Of a stretch of 64,000 bases of DNA, positions 1 to 8,008 are shown in pieces. Position numbers and translations under genes: made by a program. This DNA is from Yersinia intermedia (lineage in GTDB: Bacteria > Pseudomonadota > Gammaproteobacteria > Enterobacterales > Enterobacteriaceae). The notes under the pieces were generated by a model, which was given only the letters and a program-made list of their open reading frames with translations, was not told where the DNA came from and searched no databases. The stretch lies in the NCBI RefSeq assembly GCF_900635455.1, contig NZ_LR134116.1, forward strand, positions 2,294,001 through 2,358,000, written 5' to 3'. Each line of letters opens with the position of its first letter. The first letter of the stretch is position 1.

Positions 1-334
1 AACTCGGATGTTGTAAATTACTGATAGCGTCAAAACCGACCAAGTCGCCCGCCAGATGGAAACCGGTGATTTGCTCATCACCCTCTTCAGTAATGGTGTA
101 ACTTTTAATGGTCCCGGAACGGATGGCATACAGGGATTTGAGCTCATCACCTGCTTTAAACAGCGCCTGTCCTTTCTGAATAGGTTTTTTCCTTTCAATG
201 ATATTGTCGAGCTGATCCAGCTCGTTTTCATTTAAGGTAAAAGGAATACAGAGCTGGCTGATACTGCAATCCTGACAGTGAATTGCACAACCACCAGACT
301 GGATACGTCGGATTACGCGTTTTTCCGGGATCAT
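1..334 (-). CDS. fnr: FNR anaerobic regulator, N-terminal part (runs off the left edge)
   Basis: Global oxygen-sensing transcription factor of the CRP/FNR family. It binds a [4Fe-4S] cluster and dimerises on DNA without oxygen. Only about the first 111 codons are in the window. The start [20 protein letters not shown] and the following [10 protein letters not shown] give three of the four cluster cysteines, at about residues 20, 23 and 29. The fourth cysteine and the helix-turn-helix lie outside the window. The visible part covers the cluster-binding N-terminus and the beginning of the cyclic-nucleotide-like beta roll (motif [19 protein letters not shown]). The gene next to it is ogt on the same strand, as in E. 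coli. The identification is secure. Confidence 0.97.
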   Translation of the reverse strand, partial: MIPEKRVIRRIQSGGCAIHCQDCSISQLCIPFTLNENELDQLDNIIERKKPIQKGQALFKAGDELKSLYAIRSGTIKSYTITEEGDEQITGFHLAGDLVGFDAISNLQHPS

Positions 335-352
335 AGGGTATTCCCATTAATA

Positions 353-366
353 TTGATATGCGTCAA
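353..366 (-). promoter_or_regulatory. FNR box upstream of fnr (probable autoregulation)
   Basis: TTGATATGCGTCAA matches the FNR consensus TTGAT-N4-ATCAA at nine of ten positions. It lies about 20-30 bases upstream of the fnr start codon. FNR represses its own gene in E. coli, so autoregulation is the likely role here. The site is seen directly; the function is inferred. Confidence 0.65.
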
Positions 367-406
367 TTTTAACATCTTTTCTTGCGTCTGATAAGAGCAA
401 GAATAG

Positions 407-925
407 TTAGCGTGCTAAAAGATAGCCCTCATGTATTAATAACCAGCGTTTTCGCTCCACTCCACCGGCATATCCGGTCAGTGCACCTTGTTGTCCAATA
501 ACGCGATGGCAGGGGACAACAATAGATATTGGGTTCAGTCCATTCGCCATCCCCACAGCCCGCGACGCGGTAGGGCGGTTGATTCGTTTTGCTAACTCAC
601 CATAGGTAATCGTTTCACCACAAGGGATTTTACGCAGTTCTTGCCAGACTTGACGCTGAAAATCAGTCCCAGCAGTTTTAACGGGTAAATTATCAATAAT
701 GCTCAGATCACCCGCAAAATAGCGTTGCATGGTGTCACTCAGCCCACCAGGATTATTTTTTTCAACCAATGTAAATGCATCCGCGCCATAATGGTTGCGT
801 AGCAACTTCATCAGACGCGCGTAATGGTCGGTCCAATCAATGGCACGTAGCCGGTTTTCTTCGTCTGCAATCAGTAACAGTTCACCTTGTGGGGTTGCCA
901 TCCGATCAATAAAAAACGTTTCCAT
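407..925 (-). CDS. ogt: Methylated-DNA--protein-cysteine methyltransferase
   Basis: Suicide repair enzyme that moves the alkyl group from O6-alkylguanine or O4-alkylthymine onto its own cysteine. The 172-residue protein carries the active-site motif VVPCHRVIG near residue 135, followed by the G-L/A-T-G-Y-A-G-G segment and a tryptophan-containing C-terminus typical of the family. The helix-turn-helix region with a recognition arginine (PTASRAVGMANG) precedes it. The length fits Ogt rather than Ada, which carries an extra regulatory half. The gene sits just upstream of fnr on the same strand, the order also found in E. coli. A separate promoter is likely. Confidence 0.95.
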   Translation of the reverse strand: METFFIDRMATPQGELLLIADEENRLRAIDWTDHYARLMKLLRNHYGADAFTLVEKNNPGGLSDTMQRYFAGDLSIIDNLPVKTAGTDFQRQVWQELRKIPCGETITYGELAKRINRPTASRAVGMANGLNPISIVVPCHRVIGQQGALTGYAGGVERKRWLLIHEGYLLAR

Positions 926-1180
926 AAGTCTCCGCTATGTTGCTGCCGTTGGCTGTAAACAGTTCCGCCGATAATTATTGCATGGAATATGACATCAAAA
1001 GATACCTATTGAGGCGATAATCGCATAACCCAGAAAATTTAGGTATAAATTCGGGGTGGGCGAGCCAGAGATTAGCGGCTACGATGATAGCTTATTGATT
1101 ACGAAAGCTCTTGATTGTGAGTATTAACTGTTGTGACGACTGATACTTACGATAACCACTTCATGCCAGGGACTAAATTC

Positions 1181-1969
1181 ATGTCAAATATCGCCTTGTA
1201 TCCTTTATTACGTGATGACGACCCTCCTTCGGCCGCTATCGAGCGCCCACACAGCCAATCACCATTTATCTTATTGGCTGACCATGCGGGTCAACGTATA
1301 CCGAGTCAACTCGGTGATTTGGGGTTAGCTCCAGGAGAAATTGACCGCCATATTGGTTGGGATATTGGCTCATTGGCAACGGCACGGTTACTTAGCCAAT
1401 ATCTGGATGCGACCTTGATCCATCAGCAGTATTCGCGATTGGTGATTGATTGTAACCGGACACCGGGAATTGCCAGTTCTATCCCTGAAATTTCGGAACA
1501 TACGCGGATCCCGCGCAATATTGGTGTCACCGTAGCAGAAGCTGAAGCGCGCCGAGGTGAGGTATTCCAGCCGTATCATGATTTGATTACCCAAACCTTA
1601 AATCAACGCCGTGATAACGGTCAGATCAGTGTAATCATCTCCATGCACAGTTTTACACCGTCATTTAAAAACATCGCGCGCCCTTGGCAAATTGGTACTT
1701 TGTTTCATCGTAATCCTGAATTTGCCTTGCAACTGGTTTCGTTTTTACAGCAAGAAGGCGACCTGCACGTCGGGATTAACGAACCTTATGCCATGACGGA
1801 TGCAACTGATTTCACGTTACCCTTCCACGCAGAACAGCGGCAATTACCTTATGTGGGCATCGAGATTCGTCAGGATCTTATTACGCATCAAGCGGGGCAG
1901 GCGCTATGGGCAAGCCGCCTGGCGCGACTGTTGCCGCAGGTATTAGAAACATTGAATTATTCAAAGTAA
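1181..1969 (+). CDS. N-formylglutamate amidohydrolase family protein
   Basis: Member of the N-formylglutamate amidohydrolase family (PF05013), zinc hydrolases that release formate from N-formylated amino acids, as in the last step of some histidine degradation routes. Visible family blocks are FILLADHAGQRIP near the N-terminus, HIGWDIG with the conserved His/Asp, RLVIDCNR, and SMHSFTP, then GIEIRQDLI near the C-terminus. No hut genes are next to it, so the true substrate is open. The reading frame extends upstream to a GTG at 1133, but the ATG at 1181 has an AGGGA ribosome site and gives a 262-residue protein, so I prefer it. It is transcribed away from ogt. Confidence 0.85.
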   Translation: MSNIALYPLLRDDDPPSAAIERPHSQSPFILLADHAGQRIPSQLGDLGLAPGEIDRHIGWDIGSLATARLLSQYLDATLIHQQYSRLVIDCNRTPGIASSIPEISEHTRIPRNIGVTVAEAEARRGEVFQPYHDLITQTLNQRRDNGQISVIISMHSFTPSFKNIARPWQIGTLFHRNPEFALQLVSFLQQEGDLHVGINEPYAMTDATDFTLPFHAEQRQLPYVGIEIRQDLITHQAGQALWASRLARLLPQVLETLNYSK

Positions 1970-2111
1970 GTTGTGATGGCATCTATTTGCATGAAAACTA
2001 TGTGCTCTGCACCAATTATCAATGCAGCTTCATGACCTACAACTATTAATTAGTTATTATCAACATAATCATCATTTTTTATTCACTGATAATATTAAGG
2101 TTGATAATTAC

Positions 2112-2630
2112 GTGGAATCAAAACCTGCGCGCATTCTGATCAGTGCCTGTTTAATGGGGGAACCGGTGCGTTATAACGGCAGTGCCCTGTCTGTTAGCGA
2201 TGAAATTATTCAACGCTGGCAGGATGAGGGGAGACTGGTCCTTGTTTGCCCTGAATTATCTGCAGGTATGCCGGTACCGCGTCCGCCAGCCGAAATCCAG
2301 CAAGGTAACGGCGAGGCAGTGTTGCAAGGGCAGGCGCGGGTGATGGAGCAGTGGGGTAATGATGTTAGCCGGGAGTTTCTGCAAGGGGCTTATCAGGCGC
2401 TGGAGTTGGCGCAAAAGCACTGTTGCACAGTGGCAATTTTGACCGAAGGGAGTCCCTCTTGCGGTAGCAGTCGCATCTATGATGGTCATTTTAGCGGCAC
2501 CCAGCGCACGGGGCAGGGAGTCACTACTGCGTTATTACGCCGACATGGAATAACCGTTTTCAGCCATCATCAACTTGATCAAGCAGATGATTTTTTGCGA
2601 AGCTCTTCACAAATCAAGGTTGAAAATTAA
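2112..2630 (+). CDS. DUF523 family protein
   Basis: Small cytosolic protein of the DUF523 family; the biochemical function is not established. The diagnostic motifs are ISACLMGEPVRYNG at the N-terminus, a CPE motif followed by G-M-P-x-P-R, and the GSPSCGSSRIYDG block with a conserved Ser-Cys. The conserved cysteines suggest metal or cluster binding, which is inference. The frame is open from an ATG at 2022, but that adds 30 residues with no family match. A GTG at 2112, with AAGG about 11 bases upstream, puts the start just before the conserved domain at 172 residues. It is co-directional with the amidohydrolase and separated from it by about 140 bases. Confidence 0.8.
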   Translation: MESKPARILISACLMGEPVRYNGSALSVSDEIIQRWQDEGRLVLVCPELSAGMPVPRPPAEIQQGNGEAVLQGQARVMEQWGNDVSREFLQGAYQALELAQKHCCTVAILTEGSPSCGSSRIYDGHFSGTQRTGQGVTTALLRRHGITVFSHHQLDQADDFLRSSSQIKVEN

Positions 2631-2655
2631 CCGAATGTCATAAAATCTCGATATA

Positions 2656-2671
2656 CTGTATGAATGTACAG
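2656..2671 (+). promoter_or_regulatory. LexA (SOS) box upstream of sbmC
   Basis: CTGTATGAATGTACAG has the exact LexA core CTGT-N8-ACAG, flanked by TA on the left as in strong SOS boxes. It lies about 65 bases upstream of the sbmC start codon, a normal position for a promoter-overlapping operator. sbmC of E. coli is a known LexA-regulated gene, so context and motif agree. Confidence 0.88.
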
Positions 2672-2737
2672 TTGTGGCGTAAGATCGTATTTTTGGTCAC
2701 TTCATCTTTCTTGAAACCATAAAGTCGAGGTAGCGAT

Positions 2738-3211
2738 ATGACATTTAAGATTGTAGAAAAGCAACCGCAGCAATTAATCAGTATTCGGGTCGTCGGCCCT
2801 TATCATGAGACTATCCCGCAAGGCTTTAACCAACTTTCTTCACTCTATGCCCAGCACCAAATCCCTGGAAAAGAGTGGTTAGCTCTTTACTGGGACAATC
2901 CAGAAACCAATCCTCCTGCGGAGTTACGGGCTGACGTCTCCTTGTCTGTCGCAGACGATTATGTATTGCCCGTAGAACTCAGTGATCAACTACAACTGCA
3001 AGTGATTCCCGGCGGTTTGTATGCGGTGTATCACACTAGAGTAACGGATGATGATTACGCGAAAGCCTGGAGCGAATTGTATAACCAGCATCTGCCACAA
3101 AGTGGTTATCGCCCAGCAGAAGGTGCGTGCTATGAGGTTTACCTTAATGACGGCATGACTGATGGCTACTTTGATATCGATATCTATCAGTCGGTGGAAA
3201 AAGCACAATAA
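2738..3211 (+). CDS. sbmC: DNA gyrase inhibitor SbmC/GyrI
   Basis: SOS-induced protein that protects DNA gyrase against poisons such as microcin B17 and quinolones. The 157 residues form a single GyrI-like domain. Conserved blocks include VVGPYHETIPQGF, KEWLALYWDNPE, the GG-x-YAV strand and the C-terminal CYEVYLNDG..DGYFDIDIY segment, all closely matching E. coli SbmC at the same length. It has its own LexA box upstream. It is convergent with the next gene, a LysR-type regulator. Confidence 0.92.
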   Translation: MTFKIVEKQPQQLISIRVVGPYHETIPQGFNQLSSLYAQHQIPGKEWLALYWDNPETNPPAELRADVSLSVADDYVLPVELSDQLQLQVIPGGLYAVYHTRVTDDDYAKAWSELYNQHLPQSGYRPAEGACYEVYLNDGMTDGYFDIDIYQSVEKAQ

Positions 3212-3281
3212 TAGGTGGCGGCCGTGCTGGTTGGCGCGGCTGCCTACCTTGGCAACACTGATTCACCGTCCCTGCGTATTA

Positions 3282-4277
3282 TCACTTTATTGTGCTGGCA
3301 AGAAATAATTGGCTTAACCAGTCACTGAAAATACGCACTCGTGGGGAAAGCTGGCGGTTATGGGGATACAGGAAAGAGACTGGCATCGGCGGCGGTGCAT
3401 ATTTCGGCAGTATCTCAATCAACGTGCCAGCGGTTAAGTCAGACTCGATATGATAACGAGGCACTTGGATAATACCTAATCCAAGGCGGGCGGCGGCTAC
3501 AAAGCTTTCAGCGCCACTGACTGACAGAACAGTCGGTAATTTTACTTGCTGAGTTTTAGTGTGTGAATACGCGGTTGATGGCGGATATGACTTTTCGATT
3601 GTCACCTCGGCGCTAGGCGTTTCGTTAGTTCGCCATATTTTATTGGTATTAAATGGGGTGTCAGTACCAAATTCCAATGGCATTAAGCTGCCGGTTGCGC
3701 TAGAACGAAAACCCACCATTTGGTGCCCCGATAACTGGTCCAACTCAAGGGGGATACCCTGTCGTTGTAAGTATTGCGGTGCAGCACAGGTGACTTGTGG
3801 TAACAGCGCTACTCGGCGGGCGACCATATCGCTGTCTTGTAAATTGCCTACACGTAGCACCCCGTCAATACCTTCTCGAATAAGGTCGACCAAGCGGTCA
3901 CCTTCACTGATAAATAGCTCAATATCAGGGTATTGCTCAATAAAATTAGGTAGTTGTGGTAAGACAAAATGGCGGGCTAACGTGCCTTGTACATCAATTC
4001 GTAGCAAGCCACGAGGCTTGGCATTGGCAAAAGCCATTTCAGCATCTTCAATATCAGCAATAATGCGTAAACAGCGCTGGTAGTAAGCTTCACCATCCAA
4101 TGTAGGGCTAACATGTCGGGTAGTTCGCTGCAATAAACGCACATTTAAACGCTTTTCGAGCTGTTTTATGGCATCGGTCACTGTAGATCGCGGTAGATTT
4201 AAATCTTGGGCGGTTTGGGTAAAACTGCGCTGTTCCGCTACCCTGATAAATACTCGCATTGCATCAATTCTGTCCAC
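3282..4277 (-). CDS. LysR-type transcriptional regulator
   Basis: Regulator with an N-terminal winged helix-turn-helix (residues about 1-60, FIRVAEQRSFTQTAQDLNLPRSTVTDAIKQLE) and a periplasmic-binding-like effector domain. At 331 residues it is about 30 longer than usual. The excess is a polar stretch near residues 215-245 (around SAEVTIEKSYPPSTAYSHTK) inside the effector domain. It is divergent from the short-chain dehydrogenase at 4445, with palindromic sequence between them, so it most likely controls that gene. Its ligand is unknown. The N-terminal half resembles LysR proteins paired with oxidoreductases. Confidence 0.88.
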   Translation of the reverse strand: MDRIDAMRVFIRVAEQRSFTQTAQDLNLPRSTVTDAIKQLEKRLNVRLLQRTTRHVSPTLDGEAYYQRCLRIIADIEDAEMAFANAKPRGLLRIDVQGTLARHFVLPQLPNFIEQYPDIELFISEGDRLVDLIREGIDGVLRVGNLQDSDMVARRVALLPQVTCAAPQYLQRQGIPLELDQLSGHQMVGFRSSATGSLMPLEFGTDTPFNTNKIWRTNETPSAEVTIEKSYPPSTAYSHTKTQQVKLPTVLSVSGAESFVAAARLGLGIIQVPRYHIESDLTAGTLIEILPKYAPPPMPVSFLYPHNRQLSPRVRIFSDWLSQLFLASTIK

Positions 4278-4292
4278 TTTATTGTTCGCTTT

Positions 4293-4331
4293 ATTCGGAT
4301 AGTATAAACGAATAATAGATGATTATCCGAA
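4293..4331. promoter_or_regulatory. Candidate LysR operator between the divergent pair
   Basis: Two nested dyads occupy the intergenic region. ATTCG (4293-4297) and CGAAT (4309-4313) are separated by 11 bases, giving the T-N11-A geometry typical of LysR sites. TTCGGATA (4294-4301) and TATCCGAA (4324-4331) form a perfect 8-bp inverted repeat spaced by 22 bases. The position, next to the regulator's own start, fits autoregulation plus control of the dehydrogenase. Confidence 0.5.
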
Positions 4332-4444
4332 ATGGTAAAAGTGGCATTCTCTGTTTGCGGGCTGTTGAATATAACCTGCATCCACTGGATGAATAGCGAT
4401 CAATACATCATCGCAAACGATAACTACACGTTTAGGAGAATATC

Positions 4445-5185
4445 ATGGTGAATACAACGGGGCAGGTTGCCATTGTAACAGGGGCATCAAGGGGTATTGG
4501 CGCAGCCATTGCTGAACGTTTGGCACAGGAAGGTTATACCGTCCTAATCAATTATGCGCGGAGTGACATTGAGGCCGAAACACTGGTGCGCAAAATTCAA
4601 CAAGCTGGCGGAAATGCAGTGAGTGCGAAGGGGGATATCAGTGATGCTACCGCGGTAGCACAGTTATTTTCTCAAGCAGAAGCTGCGTTTGGCGGGGTTG
4701 ATGTCTTGGTTAACAATGCTGGAATTTTATCTCTCAGCGCTATTGCTGACAGTGATGATGAACACTTTGACCGCCAGATTGCTATTAATCTGAAAGGGAG
4801 CTTTAACGGGATGCGTGAGGCGGCAAAACGGTTGAAAGACGGTGGCCGCATCGTAAACTTTTCAACCAGTGTCGTCGGGCTGAAACTGGAAAAATACGGT
4901 GTTTATGCTGCAACCAAAGCCGCGGTTGAAACCATGACTGCAATTCTGGCGAAAGAGTTGCGGGGGCGTAATATCACCGTTAATGCTGTTGCTCCTGGGC
5001 CGACGGCAACCTCTCTCTTCCTTGATGGTAAATCACCCGAATTAATTGAAAGAATGGCGAAAATGGCACCACTAGAAAGATTAGGAACACCGGAGGATAT
5101 AGCAGCCGCCGTAGCTTTTCTGGTTGGCAAAGATGGTGGCTGGATTAATGGTCAAGTTTTACGCGCCAATGGTGGCCTGATTTAG
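4445..5185 (+). CDS. Short-chain dehydrogenase/reductase (SDR)
   Basis: NAD(P)-dependent oxidoreductase of the classical SDR family, 246 residues. The cofactor motif TGASRGIG is at residues 13-20, NNAG follows near residue 89, and the catalytic serine plus YAATK (Tyr-x3-Lys) are near residues 141-158. An Arg in TGASRG and acidic positions downstream suggest NADPH preference, as in FabG-like 3-ketoacyl reductases, but the substrate cannot be read from sequence. The ribosome site AGGAGA lies about six bases before the ATG. It is divergent from the LysR gene, its probable regulator. Confidence 0.9.
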   Translation: MVNTTGQVAIVTGASRGIGAAIAERLAQEGYTVLINYARSDIEAETLVRKIQQAGGNAVSAKGDISDATAVAQLFSQAEAAFGGVDVLVNNAGILSLSAIADSDDEHFDRQIAINLKGSFNGMREAAKRLKDGGRIVNFSTSVVGLKLEKYGVYAATKAAVETMTAILAKELRGRNITVNAVAPGPTATSLFLDGKSPELIERMAKMAPLERLGTPEDIAAAVAFLVGKDGGWINGQVLRANGGLI

Positions 5186-5251
5186 CCCAAAGGCGATCGC
5201 GTGGAAACGTCGGGGAGCACCTGCATCGGCAGAAATAATAATTAATCGCGC

Positions 5252-5269
5252 TTGTCATAAAAGCGTCAT
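5252..5269 (+). promoter_or_regulatory. Pho box upstream of phoA
   Basis: TTGTCATAAAAGCGTCAT has the PhoB layout of two 7-base half-sites (TTGTCAT and GCGTCAT) separated by four A residues, close to CTGTCAT-N4-CTGTCAT. It lies about 75-90 bases before the phoA start codon. phoA is a classic PhoB-activated gene, so a phosphate-starvation response is expected. Confidence 0.8.
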
Positions 5270-5342
5270 TCACCTGTTCTAGTATCCGTTGTAACCAATC
5301 AATACAAATTGTATTACTGTTTTACAACAAGGAATTATACCG

Positions 5343-6773
5343 ATGCAAAACCGCGTATCCACTTTGTCCGGCATAGCGTTATCCACCCTGATACTCACCA
5401 GCTCATGGTTTACACCGAATGCTATCGCCGCCGCCACTGGTCTCTATGACCGTAGCGCCCAAGGTGATATCACTCAATTTGGTGGGGCACGGCGTTTGAC
5501 TAATGATCAGACACAGGCTCTTCGTGACTCGCTGTCCAACAAAACAGTAAAAAATGTCATTTTACTGATTGGCGATGGTATGGGGGACTCAGAAATCACC
5601 TCAGCACGTAACTATGCCATGGGAGCCGGTGGTTTCTTTAAAGGAATTGATGCTTTGCCACTGACAGGGCAATACACGCACTATTCATTAGATAAGAAAA
5701 CACAAAAACCGGATTACGTGACTGATTCAGCAGCCTCCGCAACAGCCTGGTCTTCAGGTGTAAAAACGTATAATGGCGCACTGGGTGTTGATGTGTTCGG
5801 AAAAGATCACGTCACCTTGTTGGAATTGGCGAAAAAAGCCGGTAAAGCAACAGGTAACGTCTCAACGGCTGAACTACAAGATGCCACTCCTGCGGCACAG
5901 TTTGCTCATGTTACTGGGCGAAAATGCTATGGGCCAGAGGAAACCAGCGAGAAATGTGGCAGCAATGCGCTGGAAAATGGTGGGCGCGGATCCATTACCG
6001 AGCAAATGATTACTGGGCGGGCGGATGTCACATTGGGTGGTGGCGCTAAATCATTTAGCCAGGTGGCTAAAGCTGGTGAATGGAAAGACAGATCTCTGCG
6101 TGAACAAGCCCTGGCGCGAGGCTATGTTATTGTCGAAAACCTTGATGATCTGAATGCAATAAAGCAGGCTGACCAACAAAAACCGCTATTAGGGTTATTT
6201 AGCCCAGGTAACATGCCAGTACGTTGGCAGGGGCCGAAAGCGTCTTATCATGGCAATTTGGATAAGCCGCCAGTAGTCTGTGAAAATAATGCCGAGCGTA
6301 CTAAAGATATTCCGACCTTGGCAGTGATGACCGAAAAAGCGATTGATTTACTGAAAAATAACGAAAAAGGCTTCTTCTTACAGGTTGAAGGCGCATCCAT
6401 TGATAAACAAGATCATGCGGCGAACCCTTGTGGTCAGTTCGGTGAAACTGTCGATTTGGATGAGGCAGTACAAAAAGCACTCGATTTTGCTCGAGCAGAC
6501 GGTAATACCTTGGTTATTGTGACAGCAGACCACGCGCATTCCAGTCAAATTATTGAAGCAGATGCTAAAGCGCCAGGTTTAACACAAGCGTTAACCACGA
6601 AAGATGGTGCTGTTATGGCTATAAGCTACGGCAACTCTGAAGATGATTCTCAGGGGCACACTGGCTCGCAATTGCGTATAGCAGCTTACGGACCACATGC
6701 GGCAAATGTGGTTGGTCTAACAGACCAAACTGATTTGTTCTTTACCATGCGTGATGCGATGGCGATTAAATAA
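5343..6773 (+). CDS. phoA: Alkaline phosphatase
   Basis: Periplasmic homodimeric metalloenzyme (two Zn, one Mg) that releases phosphate from phosphomonoesters during phosphate starvation. The 476-residue precursor begins with a signal peptide of about 29 residues ending near NAIAA. Metal ligand block [13 protein letters not shown] is near residue 75. The nucleophile serine lies in [13 protein letters not shown] near residue 126. [12 protein letters not shown] gives the first disulfide region, and the second metal segment is [11 protein letters not shown], followed by QGHTGSQ. Length and blocks match E. coli PhoA throughout. A strong terminator follows and a Pho box precedes it, so it is probably monocistronic. 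Confidence 0.97.
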   Translation: MQNRVSTLSGIALSTLILTSSWFTPNAIAAATGLYDRSAQGDITQFGGARRLTNDQTQALRDSLSNKTVKNVILLIGDGMGDSEITSARNYAMGAGGFFKGIDALPLTGQYTHYSLDKKTQKPDYVTDSAASATAWSSGVKTYNGALGVDVFGKDHVTLLELAKKAGKATGNVSTAELQDATPAAQFAHVTGRKCYGPEETSEKCGSNALENGGRGSITEQMITGRADVTLGGGAKSFSQVAKAGEWKDRSLREQALARGYVIVENLDDLNAIKQADQQKPLLGLFSPGNMPVRWQGPKASYHGNLDKPPVVCENNAERTKDIPTLAVMTEKAIDLLKNNEKGFFLQVEGASIDKQDHAANPCGQFGETVDLDEAVQKALDFARADGNTLVIVTADHAHSSQIIEADAKAPGLTQALTTKDGAVMAISYGNSEDDSQGHTGSQLRIAAYGPHAANVVGLTDQTDLFFTMRDAMAIK

Positions 6774-6819
6774 GTTAAGGTTTGCTACGACACACTTGTT
6801 ACACCACAATTTACTGAAT

Positions 6820-6849
6820 AATCCCGGTGCCGTGATGGCCGGGATTTTT
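6820..6849 (+). terminator. Rho-independent terminator after phoA
   Basis: AATCCCGG (6820-6827) and CCGGGATT (6839-6846) form a perfect 8-bp stem with an 11-base loop, followed by a run of T. It is about 50 bases after the phoA stop codon. Confidence 0.85.
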
Positions 6850-6920
6850 AGTTTCTGCTCCCCTCGCGATTATTTCCCTTCTTCAAATATGACTGATTCA
6901 CATTATCACTGCTTACCAAT

Positions 6921-6936
6921 TGTTATAATAATAACA
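6921..6936. promoter_or_regulatory. DeoR/DeoQ-type operator, distal site
   Basis: TGTTATAATAATAACA has the TGTTA-N6-TAACA frame of the E. coli DeoR operator TGTTAGAATTCTAACA. It lies about 140 bases upstream of deoK and 107 bases (centre to centre) from a second copy, an arrangement that would permit looping. The repressor gene is not in this window. Confidence 0.7.
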
Positions 6937-6987
6937 TTTATTGATCGTAATAAACTGCCTGTTTCAAGCGCGGCACACTTTCATTGC

Positions 6988-7003
6988 TGAGATCTTTGTC
7001 ACA
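6988..7003 (+). promoter_or_regulatory. Candidate CRP site upstream of deoK
   Basis: TGAGATCTTTGTCACA matches TGTGA-N6-TCACA at nine of ten positions. It lies between the two DeoR-type palindromes and 75-90 bases before deoK. Catabolite control is expected for a sugar operon. Confidence 0.5.
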
Positions 7004-7025
7004 CACATAACATTTGTCACCTGAT

Positions 7026-7045
7026 AATGTTATTGCAATAACATT
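7026..7045. promoter_or_regulatory. DeoR/DeoQ-type operator, proximal site
   Basis: A perfect 20-bp palindrome whose 16-bp core TGTTATTGCAATAACA (7028-7043) again fits TGTTA-N6-TAACA. It lies 33 bases before the deoK start codon, where bound repressor would block the promoter or early transcription. Confidence 0.75.
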
Positions 7046-7077
7046 GAGTGGTAAAAATTAGAATAAAGGAGTTAATA

Positions 7078-8007
7078 ATGGATATTGCTGTGATTGGTTC
7101 CAACATGGTTGATTTGATCACTTATATTGATGAAATGCCGCAAATCGGGGAAACGTTAGAAGCGCCAAACTTTGAAATTGGTTGTGGGGGGAAGGGGGCA
7201 AATCAAGCTGTTGCCGCAGCTAAGTTAGGTGCCAATGTGATGATGGTTACTCGGGTCGGTGATGATCTTTTTGCCGAAAATACCATAAGAAATCTGCAAA
7301 AAGCGGGGGTTGATACTCAATACGTAAAATCTGTTGCGGGGTCCTCGAGCGGTGTGGCCCCGATTTTCGTAGATAAATCATCACAAAACCGAATTCTGAT
7401 TATCAAGGGTGCTAACAATCATTTACTACCTGCTGATGTAGAAGCTGCTGCTGATGCTCTCAAAGCTTGCCAATTGATTATTCTGCAACTCGAAATCCCG
7501 CTGGAAACTGTCTATGCCGCCATCGACTTTGCCCGCCAGCACCAGATTAAAGTCATTCTTAATCCAGCGCCCGCATCTAAAGCTCTGGATATCGGTTATG
7601 CATGTCAGTGCGAGTTTTTTATGCCGAATGAAACTGAATTGGCGATTCTGACTGGGATGCCGGTTGATAGTTTGGATAACATTTACCGTGCGGGGCGCAG
7701 CTTATTGGATAAAGGCTTACATAACCTGATTATTACGTTGGGGCATCGCGGCTCATTATGGATGCACGGTGAGCACATTGATCATGTACCGCCGGTTAGC
7801 GTACATGCCATTGACACCAGCGGCGCAGGTGATGCTTTCATTGGCTGTTTTGCTCATGAATATGTCCAGCACGGTAATATATTAAAAGCGATGAAAATGG
7901 CTTCTGCTTTTGCAGCCTATAGTGTCACCGGAAAAGGAACTCAACGTTCTTATCCTGATGCGCCGCAATTTATTGATTTTTTAAAGACCCTACACCAAGG
8001 AAAATAA
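7078..8007 (+). CDS. deoK: Deoxyribokinase (PfkB/ribokinase family)
   Basis: Phosphorylates 2-deoxy-D-ribose to deoxyribose 5-phosphate, which DeoC aldolase then splits. The 309-residue PfkB protein has the N-terminal substrate motif GCGGKGANQAVAAAKLGA near residue 40, an NPAPA strand with a PNETE motif near residue 180, and the C-terminal PfkB signature DTSGAGDAFIGCF with the catalytic Asp near residue 250. The sequence resembles Salmonella DeoK almost end to end, and the downstream deoP and deoX homologues support the choice over plain RbsK. An in-frame codon at 7048 could start a longer form, but AAAGGAG directly before the ATG at 7078 marks the true start. Confidence 0.88.
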   Translation: MDIAVIGSNMVDLITYIDEMPQIGETLEAPNFEIGCGGKGANQAVAAAKLGANVMMVTRVGDDLFAENTIRNLQKAGVDTQYVKSVAGSSSGVAPIFVDKSSQNRILIIKGANNHLLPADVEAAADALKACQLIILQLEIPLETVYAAIDFARQHQIKVILNPAPASKALDIGYACQCEFFMPNETELAILTGMPVDSLDNIYRAGRSLLDKGLHNLIITLGHRGSLWMHGEHIDHVPPVSVHAIDTSGAGDAFIGCFAHEYVQHGNILKAMKMASAFAAYSVTGKGTQRSYPDAPQFIDFLKTLHQGK

Positions 8008-8008
8008 A

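Noticed and set aside
3559..4083. 174-residue frame antisense to the LysR gene
   Set aside because: It is the complement of a conserved LysR gene, is rich in Ser, Arg and Cys, and has no recognisable domain.
6751..6990. 79-residue frame downstream of phoA
   Set aside because: It overlaps the end of phoA, contains the phoA terminator and one DeoR-type operator, and has no protein-like composition.
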